This document shows positions 28,025 to 37,336 of a stretch of DNA of 64,000 nt, in pieces; position 1 is the stretch's first letter; every line of letters begins with the position of its first letter. Both the position numbers and the translations under genes were made by a program. The stretch is taken from positions 279,298-343,297 of the forward strand of contig NZ_ML762920.1 in the NCBI RefSeq assembly GCF_009372235.1, given 5' to 3'. The notes beneath the pieces are model-generated. The model was given only the letters and a program-made list of their open reading frames with translations, was not told where the DNA came from and did not search any database. This DNA comes from Dickeya oryzae (GTDB lineage Bacteria > Pseudomonadota > Gammaproteobacteria > Enterobacterales > Enterobacteriaceae).

Positions 28025-30356
28025 AAAGCTGAGCGCTGTCAGCCGGTTTCAGTCGCAGTTGTCGGGTACCGCTACCCGGTAATAACGGTGTCTGCGCTTC
28101 GCTTATCCAGCGGTGATACCCATCGAGCCACCAGCGACTGAGCGGATTACCACTCTGCCCACCCGGCAGGCTCAGCGTCGCGCCAGCGTCATCACCCGGC
28201 GCTATCACCAGCCGCTCCGACGCGCCAAACGTCGGGCGATTGACGTGTGGCACGTTGTTGTCTCCAGACAGCGGGTATACCGGCGCTTGCAGCAAACGGC
28301 CCAGCAACGGCAGTGACGACGCCAGCGGGTGAGCGATGTGGCTCTGATTCTCATCCCCCCAGCGACGGTGGCCCTCGCCGTTATCCCGCCATACCGTTTC
28401 CAGTTGTTGTAACGAAAACTGGCACCAGTTCTTCGCCGGTTTCGGTACCCACAAAATGGCCTCATCACGCATGAGCTGTTGTACCGTCATATCCCAGCGC
28501 GGGTTAGCCCCCCGGTAACTGGCCTTCGGCCACGCTTGCGACAGTTGTTGATCGAATGTGCCGAACAGGTGTTGGTAAAGCGCCTCACGCCAGCGATTCA
28601 GCAACAGGTACGCCACAGAATCGGCCGATGCCTGACCATCCCATTGCTGTAATAACGTTTTGACCGCAGTGTAATCGGCCATCGAGTCAGGCGCAGAGGC
28701 ATTCATGCACTCCATCAACCGGTCACGCCAGCTGGCCGACAGCAGTGCGCGGTTATCGAGTTGGATCCGGTGCATCGCGGCAATATCTGGCTGGCTGACC
28801 TCCCCCAACGCCTGATGAATCGCCGACGCACGCACGCCGGGGTCCGCCCCGCCATCCCCGAGCCGCTCCCCCTGATCATCAAACAGCATACGGTTGTTGG
28901 CAGCAACGATGACGCCTTGCGGCGGGTCGATGATTTCTGGATAGGACTCAGGGGGTAATCCTCGTTCACGCCAGCGCGCCTGCGCCAGATCAACCAGGGG
29001 GAACGTGTTCTGCCTGCCGGGTATCAGTCGGTCCGGCAGTACGCCAGCCAGCGTCCAGCCGATATGGCCTCGGTTATCCGCCACCAACAGGTTTTGTGCC
29101 GGCAGACCGGCGCGCTGCCCCGCAGCCAGCGCATCTGGCACGGAGTGTGTTTCTGCCAGCGACATCAGCGACAGATCCAGCGCGCCCGGCAACTGGAGTA
29201 CCCAATGCATCGCCATGCGTCCTTGTCCGGTATCAACCACCGGTCCCCAGTCGCTGGTTTGCACGGTCATCGTCTGAGGCTCGCCATGACTGACTGTCAG
29301 CGTTTCCTGCACCGTGCGTTGATGGCCTTCCTGAGGGTTTAGTTTCACCCAGTCAAAGGTATCGACATAACTGTTGGTAAAACCCCAGGCAATCACCCCA
29401 TTACTGCCACTGACGATGGCAGGCGCACCGGGCAGAGAAAATCCGGTCAGGCGCAGTGTGCCCGCCTCCGTCGGGTAAATAAGCTGTGCGCGATACCATA
29501 TCGTCGGCAGGCTCAAGCCAAGATGCATGTCGTTAGCCAGTATCGCCTTCCCTGCGGTGCTCACCAGCCAGCCATTACTGCCTTTGGCCTGTTCCTGGCC
29601 GCCAACTGACGCACCAGTCTTGCCACCAGACTGCCCCCACCACGATGGCGGCGTAGCCGGTTCTTGCGAAAAAGGCGGCAGCTGACCTGCCAACGGCGCA
29701 TCCCATACGCTGGCATCCGGCAACAAAAAGTCGGCCTGTTCCGGCGTACTCTGGCTGGCAATCCAGCCACGGGCGTACTCCCGACCAAACTGGTTATCCT
29801 GCAAATCAAAATACATGGAAGCGATCACCAGCAAGGTGTCTTCCGGCAACCAGACTTGCGGCTTAACGCGTAGCAACCAATATTCAAACGGACGCGTTTT
29901 CAGGCTACTCAGCCCGGCATTGACGCCATCGGCATAACTGCGCAAGGTCTGCTGCTGCTCAGCGGGCAATGCCTGCCAGTTTCGGGCCACTTGCTGACGC
30001 AACAAGAACAATCGATGCTGCCGGTCCAACGGTAACGCCGCCGCGCCTACCAGCGCCGCCAGTTCTCCTGCGGCATTACGTCTTAGCAAGTCCATCTGGA
30101 AGAAGCGGTCTTGCGCATGGACAAACCCCAGCGCGAAGGCGGCTGACTGACGATCGTTAGCCCGGATGACCGGCACACCGGCATCGTCCCGGTCGATCGT
30201 CACTGCTGTGTGCAACCCAGGGACACGTAACTCACCGTCTGTCGGGGGTAAACTCTGGCGCAGTAACCACCATACGGTGGCAGCCAGCGCTATCACCAGC
30301 ACGCCCCCCAGCGACAACGCGCCAACCGTCAGCCTTCGCCAGTTTTTGATACGCAC
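28023..30356 (-). CDS. Penicillin acylase family Ntn hydrolase
   Basis: A 777-residue protein with an N-terminal membrane anchor or uncleaved signal (about 10-33). It has an alpha-chain-like region (VPVIRANDRQSAAFALGFVHAQDRFFQMDL) and the autocatalytic processing site KGSNGWLV, where Ser260 would become the N-terminal nucleophile of the beta chain. Members hydrolyse amide bonds of penicillins, N-acyl-homoserine lactones or other acylated compounds; the substrate cannot be read from sequence. An AHL-acylase role would matter in a quorum-sensing plant pathogen, but that is inference. Monocistronic, divergent from the GNAT gene. Confidence 0.85.
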   Translation of the reverse strand: MRIKNWRRLTVGALSLGGVLVIALAATVWWLLRQSLPPTDGELRVPGLHTAVTIDRDDAGVPVIRANDRQSAAFALGFVHAQDRFFQMDLLRRNAAGELAALVGAAALPLDRQHRLFLLRQQVARNWQALPAEQQQTLRSYADGVNAGLSSLKTRPFEYWLLRVKPQVWLPEDTLLVIASMYFDLQDNQFGREYARGWIASQSTPEQADFLLPDASVWDAPLAGQLPPFSQEPATPPSWWGQSGGKTGASVGGQEQAKGSNGWLVSTAGKAILANDMHLGLSLPTIWYRAQLIYPTEAGTLRLTGFSLPGAPAIVSGSNGVIAWGFTNSYVDTFDWVKLNPQEGHQRTVQETLTVSHGEPQTMTVQTSDWGPVVDTGQGRMAMHWVLQLPGALDLSLMSLAETHSVPDALAAGQRAGLPAQNLLVADNRGHIGWTLAGVLPDRLIPGRQNTFPLVDLAQARWRERGLPPESYPEIIDPPQGVIVAANNRMLFDDQGERLGDGGADPGVRASAIHQALGEVSQPDIAAMHRIQLDNRALLSASWRDRLMECMNASAPDSMADYTAVKTLLQQWDGQASADSVAYLLLNRWREALYQHLFGTFDQQLSQAWPKASYRGANPRWDMTVQQLMRDEAILWVPKPAKNWCQFSLQQLETVWRDNGEGHRRWGDENQSHIAHPLASSLPLLGRLLQAPVYPLSGDNNVPHVNRPTFGASERLVIAPGDDAGATLSLPGGQSGNPLSRWWLDGYHRWISEAQTPLLPGSGTRQLRLKPADSAQL

Positions 30357-30472
30357 AATCTATTCTCCCGCATTATTCAGGTGAGCGTTAATGACCATAG
30401 CGTGGGGCCAAAAACTGTTGCATTATCATTTGTATCATCCTGTATCCGCCAGGCTGATTTTCTGGAGGTGAT

Positions 30473-31021
30473 ATGTTCCCACTGCTAACCGAGCGTTTGA
30501 GTCTGCGCCCGTTCATGCCTTCTGACGACGTCGCACTATTTGACGCCATCCGTGAATCGATAGAATCCGTAGGACGCTGGCTACCGTGGTGCGTGCCCGA
30601 TTACGATCTGCCAATGGCACAAAGCTGGATAACCTTTTGCGAACAACTACGTCGTGAAGGCACCGCCTTTGATCTGGTGATCACCGACCGTACTACTGGC
30701 GATCTGTTGGGTTCTATCGCCATCAACAATATCAGCAAAGCCTACCGACTCGGCAATATTGGTTATTGGGTTCGCCAGTCTGCACAAGGCCAAGGGGTCG
30801 TTCCTGAAGCGCTACGAGAAGTGGTGCCATTCGGTTTCGGTACGCTGGGGCTGACGCGACTGGAAATCATCGCCGCCGAGGAAAACCACGCCAGCCGTCA
30901 GGTCGCAAAGAAAATCGGCGCTCATTTCGAAGGGTTGCTGCGAAACCGGATTATTATCCATGACCAGCCGGTCACCGCCGCGTTATATTCGCTTATTCCC
31001 GGGGATGTGCTGGCTCATTGA
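30473..31021 (+). CDS. GNAT N-acetyltransferase, RimL/RimJ-like
   Basis: A 182-residue GNAT protein. N-terminal LTERLSLRPFMPSDD is the RimJ/RimL-type opening and RQSAQGQGVVPEALREV is the acetyl-CoA pyrophosphate-binding segment. It ends with the asparagine-containing region AAEENHASRQVAKKIG. Likely targets are ribosomal-protein N-termini or a small-molecule amine; none is indicated. GGAGGTGAT precedes the ATG. It is the last high-GC gene before the AT-rich islet. Confidence 0.85.
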   Translation: MFPLLTERLSLRPFMPSDDVALFDAIRESIESVGRWLPWCVPDYDLPMAQSWITFCEQLRREGTAFDLVITDRTTGDLLGSIAINNISKAYRLGNIGYWVRQSAQGQGVVPEALREVVPFGFGTLGLTRLEIIAAEENHASRQVAKKIGAHFEGLLRNRIIIHDQPVTAALYSLIPGDVLAH

Positions 31022-31823
31022 TGTTTGTCGGTGTTGATAAAACCTGACGCGACATGCTTACAGAGTTGAGCCATGCTGTGTGTCAAAGAAGAACATCTTT
31101 GATAATTGTCAGTGGACAGATTGCAACAGAGTGGAGCTGTCTGTAATCATTCATCTAAATAACTTCGCACATTGATACTTCACCTCTAATTGAGCGAGGC
31201 CCGTGATGGGGTACCACCTCCCGCAAGTGTAGCAGTAATATGAGAAACCATTTAGACTCGGGTTTACGGACGATTTGCCTAATCGCTCACGCATCGCTTC
31301 TTCAATCAACACTTCAGATTTTTTGGTACAGCTAATTACTTATTATCCTTGTAAGATTTGGCATATAAGTTTGTAAGACCATTAACTTTGTTTTTTCATT
31401 ATTGGCAGATTTTTTCTGTTTAAACGGCATTTCCTCTGCAAGCATTTATAATACTGCCATCTCGAAGAACTGACTGACAGATAAAATATTCAGTTATTGT
31501 TAATAGCGATTTGAACTCACTTTTTGTCGGTGATCATGCTCGGTGTGCTGCGGTGCTAATTGCTTCAGTAACTATCAATAACTGGCCCAGCACCATTCTA
31601 TTTTCCGATAACAATACAATATCTTTCTCCTAGACATTCAACGTGGAAATTTTCACTATTTGTCACTCCATCACCTTAGATTTATACTATTTTTAAAACT
31701 CGCCCACCGGATAACCGTCAAACAAAATCTGATTATTAATAGATATGATATGTATCCATCAGGTTGAAATCACGACATACCCACTATATTTAGTGCTTAT
31801 CCCCCCCAAAAAAGGATAACTAC
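31022..31823. other. AT-rich 0.8-kb region without a firm gene
   Basis: Base composition drops sharply from that of the flanking genes. Many TA-rich tracts occur and there is no long open frame. One small coding candidate on the minus strand (31151-31294) is listed separately. The final part (about 31680-31810) should hold the promoter of the small gene at 31824. Composition suggests acquired DNA. Confidence 0.6.
31151..31294 (-). CDS. Possible 47-residue protein with a Cys-x-x-Cys motif
   Basis: ATG 31294 opens a frame encoding MRERLGKSSVNPSLNGFSYY, then CYTCGRWYPITGLAQL, then EVKYQCAKLFR. The CxxC, aromatic residues and a third Cys suggest a small zinc-ribbon-like fold. The frame continues upstream without an ATG (VISCTKKSEVLIEEA), and no good Shine-Dalgarno is seen, so this may be a remnant of a longer gene. 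No family recognised. Confidence 0.3.
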   Translation of the reverse strand: MRERLGKSSVNPSLNGFSYYCYTCGRWYPITGLAQLEVKYQCAKLFR

Positions 31824-32081
31824 ATGAGTAATTTAGAAAGAATTAATAAAGTAAGAAATTATATCAATGAATACTATGAAAAGATAAAAGGACCAATGGC
31901 GCGACAAAAAGAGATTGGTGATCGTCTTGCCAGCAATGCTGTTGATGAGGATAACGAGATAACACCACAACAACAGAAAAATTTCGATGAAGACTTTGCT
32001 GAGTTTGATAGAGTCACCAAAGAAATCGATGATGCATTTAAAGAGTATGAGAGCAAAATCAAAAAATTTCGTAGTAAGTAG
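31824..32081 (+). CDS. Small charged coiled-coil protein of unknown function
   Basis: An 85-residue, highly charged, predicted all-helical protein (MSNLERINKVRNYINEYYEK...) with heptad-like spacing and two Lys-rich ends. AAAAGGATAAC gives a good ribosome-binding site before ATG 31824. Codon use is AT-rich (ATT, AAA, GAT, AAT), unlike neighbours, which points to horizontal origin. A bidirectional terminator follows. I do not recognise the family; it has no signal peptide or membrane segment. Confidence 0.7.
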   Translation: MSNLERINKVRNYINEYYEKIKGPMARQKEIGDRLASNAVDEDNEITPQQQKNFDEDFAEFDRVTKEIDDAFKEYESKIKKFRSK

Positions 32082-32097
32082 TAAATAGAAGATTAGT

Positions 32098-32128
32098 AAA
32101 AATCCACCTATTGAAGAGGTGGATTTTT
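32098..32128. terminator. Bidirectional terminator between small gene and tyrR
   Basis: AAAAATCCACCT and AGGTGGATTTTT form a 12-bp stem with A and T runs on either side, so it can serve both convergent genes. Confidence 0.9.
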
Positions 32129-32136
32129 ACTTGGCA

Positions 32137-33705
32137 TTACTCGTCCTCATCCCCACCTTTACGGCTACTCAGCCCATATTCCCGCAATTTGTTGGCGATG
32201 GCGGTGTGGGAGACGCCAAGCCGTTTGGCCAGCTTACGGGTACTCGGGTAAGTCTGGTAAAGGCGGGTTAATACCGAACGTTCAAAGCGCTTGCTGATAT
32301 CGTCGAGCGAGCCTTCCAGTAAATCGTCATTGTGGGTGATTTCCGGCTGAAAGGCCGGTAAATCGATATCGTGCAGGCGCAGTTCGCCACCGCCCATTTG
32401 CGCCAGTGCGCGATAGATAGTGTTTTTCAACTGACGCACGTTGCCCGGCCAGCCATACTGCGGCAGCAGGTTGCGCACTTCCGGGGCGATAGGCGGACGC
32501 GTCATGCCTTGCTCATCAGCAAAGCGGGCGACAAACAGCTCAACTAACGGCATGACATCCGCCGGGCACTCCCGCAGCGGCGGCAGTTGCAACGTCAGCA
32601 CATTCAGACGGTAGTAGAGGTCTTCACGGAACAGGCCGCGCTGCACCAGGTCAAGCAGGTTTTTCTGTGTCGCGCAGATAACCCGCACATCCACATGCAC
32701 CTCATGCTCTTCCCCTACCCGGCGAAACGTCCCGTCGTTGAGGAAACGCAACAGTTTAGTCTGCATCTGCGGTGACATTTCACCCACTTCATCCAGCAGT
32801 ACCGAACCGCCGTTCGCCTGCTCAAAGAAACCTTTCTTGCCTTCCAGCGCGTTGGGGTACGCGCCCGGCGCATGGCCGTAAAGCTCGCTTTCCATCACGT
32901 CGTCTGGCAAGGCGGCGCAGTTGAGCGCCAAAAACGGTTTCTTACCGCGGCTACTGCGCAGATGGCAGGCGCGGGCCAGCATATCCTTGCCGGTGCCGGT
33001 TTCGCCTACCAGTAACAATGGCGCATCCAGCATCGCCAGCTTGCGCGCCTGTTCCACCACCTGCCGCATGCGTGGGCTCACGGCCACGATATGGTCGAAC
33101 TCGCGCTCGTCGTTAACGGGGGTATCCTGTAACTGGCGGCCCATGCGGGCGGCAGATTTCAGCATCACCAGTGCGCCGACGACGGTCGGTTTCCCTTTAT
33201 CGTCTTCCAGGTGAACCGGGGTGACTTCCTGCAGGAAATCCTGACCGCGTAGCACCACGCGGGTAGTTTCCGGCTGGCCGCCCTGCTCTTGCCAGCGGGT
33301 GATAGGAGAATCATTGAGCAACTGGCTGATAGTCAGTGTACGGACTTTTTCCTGCGTGAGATCAAACAGGCTAAGGGCTGCCGCGTTGATAAGCTCCACT
33401 TTTCCTTTCAGGTCACACGATAAAACTGGCTCAGGCATCGACTCCAGCAATGCATTCAGCGCCCGATGCTCCCGTTCGGATGGCATAAACGCCACGGTAC
33501 GCACATCACTGACCCCCACGATGCGGCGAATTTCCGTCATCAGTTCACGGAAGGTGTCAAAGCTGAGGGTGGTGAAATTGAGGTAGATACGACCCGCAGG
33601 ATCAATTTCGATACCGCGCAGGTCGATATGCCGCAATACCAGCAGATCCAGCAATTCACGAGTCAGACCAATGCGGTCTTCACAAAATACTTCCAGACGC
33701 ATCAA
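32137..33705 (-). CDS. tyrR: Aromatic amino acid regulator TyrR
   Basis: A 522-residue regulator (E. coli, 513): N-terminal ACT domain (MRLEVFCEDRIGLTRELLDLL), PAS domain (about 80-180), AAA+ domain with Walker A GETGTGKD and a GAY-type loop in place of GAFTGA (PGAYPNA), and a C-terminal Fis-type helix-turn-helix (TRKLAKRLGVSHTAIANKLREYG). The missing GAFTGA loop fits TyrR's action on sigma-70 rather than sigma-54. It binds Tyr, Phe or Trp and controls aromatic biosynthesis and transport genes. C-terminal tail slightly longer than E. coli. Confidence 0.95.
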   Translation of the reverse strand: MMRLEVFCEDRIGLTRELLDLLVLRHIDLRGIEIDPAGRIYLNFTTLSFDTFRELMTEIRRIVGVSDVRTVAFMPSEREHRALNALLESMPEPVLSCDLKGKVELINAAALSLFDLTQEKVRTLTISQLLNDSPITRWQEQGGQPETTRVVLRGQDFLQEVTPVHLEDDKGKPTVVGALVMLKSAARMGRQLQDTPVNDEREFDHIVAVSPRMRQVVEQARKLAMLDAPLLLVGETGTGKDMLARACHLRSSRGKKPFLALNCAALPDDVMESELYGHAPGAYPNALEGKKGFFEQANGGSVLLDEVGEMSPQMQTKLLRFLNDGTFRRVGEEHEVHVDVRVICATQKNLLDLVQRGLFREDLYYRLNVLTLQLPPLRECPADVMPLVELFVARFADEQGMTRPPIAPEVRNLLPQYGWPGNVRQLKNTIYRALAQMGGGELRLHDIDLPAFQPEITHNDDLLEGSLDDISKRFERSVLTRLYQTYPSTRKLAKRLGVSHTAIANKLREYGLSSRKGGDEDE

Positions 33706-33777
33706 TAAAACCTTCTTCTATCAGGTGCGGCAGGGACGAGAGCTGCATCATACCCTTTCACCGCCACCGGATGAAGT

Positions 33778-33803
33778 GGGGTGTCAGCAAAAGTTGACAC
33801 CCC
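33778..33803 (-). terminator. Hairpin after the M20 peptidase gene
   Basis: GGGGTGTCA pairs perfectly with TGACACCCC over an 8-base loop, 19 bases past the M20 stop on the minus strand. No T-run follows, so it may be a weak or Rho-assisted terminator. Confidence 0.5.
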
Positions 33804-33821
33804 GGCAAGTGAATTTCAGGT

Positions 33822-35384
33822 TTACTTCGCCTTTTCCTCTTCAGGAAACGGTGTTGTCAGCATGGAGACCATAACCCGGATGCCATCGATATAGTTGCCG
33901 ATACGCATATTCTCATCAGCACCATACGAACTGTTATCCACATTCACCAGTGAGACCACCGCAAACGCGTTTTTCAGCGCGGCCAGTGCGCCGTTAATCG
34001 GTGGCGACACCCCCAGCATACGGTTTTTCTCCGGTTCCCCTTTTATCGGTGCCTTCACGCCATCTATCGCCCATTTCGCCAGTGGCGAGGCCATCTGGGT
34101 GCGCACCGCAAAGGAGCTGCCTGACGAGGTCATCATGCTCATGGAGATAAGCCGGGCATTATGATTACGTTCCTGCAACGAGGGCGAATCCGAACGAACC
34201 ACATAGAACCCTTTCGACACCACGTATTTTTTCAGCAGGTCATACAGGTAATCTGGCGATGTTTCAGGCACAGTACGGATATTGATACTGGCGGTCGCGG
34301 TTGAGGGAATGGCGTACACCGCCTTACGGCCAGTATCGCCCGCCCGGAACCCAATCACATCCAGCGATGGGTACTGCACAGCTTCCACCGGGTTGGGTGC
34401 CATTTTCTCCAGTTGGGTCACCCCATAACGGCTTTCGATCGTGCCCGGCTGCGGGGCCTGCGCGGCCAGTTGCTTATGCTCCTCGTCGGTTAATTTGACC
34501 CGATCATAGAAACCAGGCAAGGTCACCCGTCCATCGGCGTCTTTAAGCCCGGCCAGCAAGGTCGCCATCTGTTGCACCGGGTTGATAATCACATTACCGA
34601 ATGCACCGCTGTGCGCTGCCGGGTCCGGGCCGAAGACCGTCATATCAACCTGTATCGACCCGCGATAACCGAAGGTGATCACCGGTTTGTTATTGGTGTT
34701 CACTGCGCCATTGAAAATCACTACGCCGTCGTTTTTAAGCCGGGCGGCATTCTGGTTGACCACCGCCGCCAGGTGTGGCGACCCACGCTCCTCTTCAGAG
34801 TCGAGTAACACCTTGATATTGACCGTCGGCGTGATACGGGCGCTTTTAATCGCATCCACGGCTGTCAGGAACATCGAGATAACGCCTTTCCCATCCGACG
34901 CGGACCGCCCAAAGACACGCCACTCCGGATCCACACCCGGTTGCATCAGCCGATCGTTGGGCTGCGGCATCCAGATTCCACGAGCATCTTTCATTTTCAG
35001 CGTGGGTTTCCAGGGGTCAGACGTCCAGTCAGAAGCGCTGGCGGATTGGCCGTCAAAGTGCATCAGAAACAACACTGTCGGGCGATTGGGCTGGATAGGC
35101 CCCCACTCCGCATACAACATCGGGTGTGCGCCGTTAACCAATTGCTGGGTGGTGAATCCGCGCTTTTGAAACGCCTTATCCAGCCAATTGAGGTTACGCT
35201 GAATATCAGCGGCGACATCGGTATCGTTACTGAGCGTCAGGCCTTCAAGATATTCGGGAAAGCTGGCCTTAGCGAAATTCAGACCTTCAGTGGGCGTCAT
35301 GACCCACTGTTGAGCCTGAGCAGTACCTGCCAGCGCCAACGCACCAAGCACACTGACCAACAGGCGTTTTTTGCCACGAAACAT
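33822..35384 (-). CDS. Exported M20-family metallopeptidase
   Basis: A 520-residue protein with a signal peptide (AGTAQA|QQ, cleavage about residue 24). The M20 zinc-site residues are visible: His109 in LFLMHFDGQ, Asp164 in GRSASDGKG and the Glu197-Glu199 cluster in LLDSEEERGS. M20 enzymes are dinuclear-zinc dipeptidases, carboxypeptidases or amidohydrolases; the substrate is unknown. It sits between tyrR and a palindromic repeat, in a segment absent from the E. coli tyrR-ycjF junction. Confidence 0.82.
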   Translation of the reverse strand: MFRGKKRLLVSVLGALALAGTAQAQQWVMTPTEGLNFAKASFPEYLEGLTLSNDTDVAADIQRNLNWLDKAFQKRGFTTQQLVNGAHPMLYAEWGPIQPNRPTVLFLMHFDGQSASASDWTSDPWKPTLKMKDARGIWMPQPNDRLMQPGVDPEWRVFGRSASDGKGVISMFLTAVDAIKSARITPTVNIKVLLDSEEERGSPHLAAVVNQNAARLKNDGVVIFNGAVNTNNKPVITFGYRGSIQVDMTVFGPDPAAHSGAFGNVIINPVQQMATLLAGLKDADGRVTLPGFYDRVKLTDEEHKQLAAQAPQPGTIESRYGVTQLEKMAPNPVEAVQYPSLDVIGFRAGDTGRKAVYAIPSTATASINIRTVPETSPDYLYDLLKKYVVSKGFYVVRSDSPSLQERNHNARLISMSMMTSSGSSFAVRTQMASPLAKWAIDGVKAPIKGEPEKNRMLGVSPPINGALAALKNAFAVVSLVNVDNSSYGADENMRIGNYIDGIRVMVSMLTTPFPEEEKAK

Positions 35385-35484
35385 TATCAGTATCCTTCCA
35401 GCCGGAGGAAAAAAAGAACATCCATCTTCTGGTTATCGGCAGCATCGAACGTCGTGTGAGCGATTTGCCTGCCGGGTTACCCGT

Positions 35485-35747
35485 TACCCGTCATACTTCG
35501 AGTTGCAGGTGTGTTGGCTGCGTTACTCGGCCCATCAATGGGCCTCGCCCTTCGGGCCGCAGCAAGCAGCGTTCAAATCGGCGTATGCCGATTTGTCGTT
35601 CACCCGAATCACTTACTTAAGTAAGCTCATCGGGATTCACTCTCTTGCCGCATTACAAGGCTCTAATGAGCCTTGCCCTAAAGGGCCAACGCGTTGCGTT
35701 GTTCAACACGCGAGCGTGTTGTCCTGCAACTCGAATTATTTAGGGTA
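35485..35747. repeat. Modular palindromic intergenic repeat, long copy (263 bp)
   Basis: Bounded by TACCC...GGGTA and by the inverted ends CTTCGAGTTGCAGG / CCTGCAACTCGAA. Inside are four perfect hairpins: GGCCCAT-CA-ATGGGCC (35529), AAATCGGC-GTAT-GCCGATTT (35575), AAGGCTC-TAAT-GAGCCTT (35657) and CAACACGC-GA-GCGTGTTG (35704). They are placed two on each side of a central near-palindrome (CTTACTTAAGTAAG). No transposase. It resembles a MITE-like or ERIC-like enterobacterial repeat. Confidence 0.88.
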
Positions 35748-35892
35748 CAAATCCATCAGGTTGCCGCACAATGGCAACCTGATGGATAACAAGTATAGAT
35801 AAACATGCTTCGTGGCAACGCGGGTTACATCAAAACCCGGTTGTTTTCAGGCGGTATTTTTCATAACGGATAGGTAACGACACATCCCTCCC

Positions 35893-37314
35893 TCAGATAT
35901 TCTCCAGCCGAATGCCACGGGTTCGCGGGCCAAATACCCCGACGGTGACCACCACGGTTAACATGCTGATGATGATAAACGCCAGCACGCCACTGGTATC
36001 GTAGTGTTGTAAAATCAACCCGATGAGCAGACTACTGAACGCGGTAGACAGGCGGCTGAACGAGTAGCAAAAGCCCACGCCGCGGGCGCGAATCGCGGTG
36101 GGAAAAACCTCGGTCTGGTAGGCATGATAGCTGATGGTCAGCCAGGCGTTGGAGTAAGCGACCAGAAACCCGCAGACCATCAACCACAGCGGTTGGGTCT
36201 GAAAAGCAAACAGGGTACCGCATACCACCGTCATCAGTGACGACAACACAATGTGCCATTTATTTTCGAGTTTCCCGATGTACCAGCAGCACAGTAGCGA
36301 CCCAAGCGGATAGGCAAGCGTAATAAAAAAGGCGTACAGCAGACTGTGGGTGACGGTGGCTCCCTGCCCTGCCAGCAGCGTCGGCAGCCAGTTACCGAAA
36401 CCGAAAAAACCGATGGCCTGAAACACATTCATCACCATCAGCATCAGGGTTCGGCGTCGGTAACGCGGCGACCAGATATCACGAAAGCGGCCACGTGATG
36501 GGGAGGTGATGACCGACTGCGACGGCGTCAACGCGTCTCCCGGCTGCACACCGCAGCGGTGTTCCATCGCTGTCATCACCTGCTCAGCTTCCCGATAACG
36601 CCCGCGTGACAGCAGCCAGCGCGCCGACTCCATCAGATTGCGCCGCAACAACCACACCACCAGCGAACATAGAGCACCGATAATCACCACATAACGCCAG
36701 CCAGACAGCCCCCAGAACTGGTGCGGCACCAGCCACCACGACATCAGCGCCACCGCCGGTACCGAGAGAAACTGCATGAAGAATGCCAGCGCAAACGCCC
36801 GGTTGCGCAGGTGGGTCGGCATCCATTCAGACAGGTAGGTATCGATGGTCACCAGTTCCACCCCCAGCCCAATACCGACCAAAAAGCGGCACAGGATCAC
36901 CCCTTGTGCCTGATGCTGGAACGCCATCAGCAACGAGAACGCGCCGTACCACGCCAGCGCAAACATGAATGCGCTGCGACGCCCCAGTTTGTCGGCCTGT
37001 GGAGCCAGCACACTGGCCCCGACGAATAAGCCAAGGAAGGTGACGCACGCGAAAGTCGCCTGATCCGATACCCCGAGGAGCCCCGCCTGACCGGCATGGA
37101 AGATGTTCTCGTTCATCAGACCGGTGCTGATATACGCCGTCTGAAACAGGTCGTAGAGTTCAAAGAATCCCCCCAGCGACAGCAGCATGATGAAACGCCA
37201 TAACCCCCACGACGGGGGCAAGGCATCAATACGCGCCGCCAGTATATGGAACGGAAGTGAATGATTGACCGTATAAACCGTCGGCGCACTGCGTTCAGTA
37301 AAGCGGGTGTCCAT
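35893..37314 (-). CDS. MFS metabolite:proton symporter
   Basis: ATG 37314 (MDTRFTERSAPTVYTV) gives 473 residues and follows AGGGGC. The frame continues upstream to 37392, but that stretch is translated from the palindromic repeat and is rejected. About 12 transmembrane helices; motif A is VLAPQADKLGRRSAF and the repeated PESPR-like region is degenerate. It belongs to the metabolite:H+ / sugar-porter branch, related to carboxylate transporters. Substrate unknown. Flanked on both sides by copies of the same repeat. Confidence 0.8.
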   Translation of the reverse strand: MDTRFTERSAPTVYTVNHSLPFHILAARIDALPPSWGLWRFIMLLSLGGFFELYDLFQTAYISTGLMNENIFHAGQAGLLGVSDQATFACVTFLGLFVGASVLAPQADKLGRRSAFMFALAWYGAFSLLMAFQHQAQGVILCRFLVGIGLGVELVTIDTYLSEWMPTHLRNRAFALAFFMQFLSVPAVALMSWWLVPHQFWGLSGWRYVVIIGALCSLVVWLLRRNLMESARWLLSRGRYREAEQVMTAMEHRCGVQPGDALTPSQSVITSPSRGRFRDIWSPRYRRRTLMLMVMNVFQAIGFFGFGNWLPTLLAGQGATVTHSLLYAFFITLAYPLGSLLCCWYIGKLENKWHIVLSSLMTVVCGTLFAFQTQPLWLMVCGFLVAYSNAWLTISYHAYQTEVFPTAIRARGVGFCYSFSRLSTAFSSLLIGLILQHYDTSGVLAFIIISMLTVVVTVGVFGPRTRGIRLENI

Positions 37315-37336
37315 GGCTTGCCCCTGATTGATGATA

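Noticed and set aside
31332-31430. 32-codon minus-strand frame MPFKQKKSANNEK...
   Set aside because: Shine-Dalgarno is too close to the ATG and the frame overlaps another weak candidate. In AT-rich DNA it could be chance.
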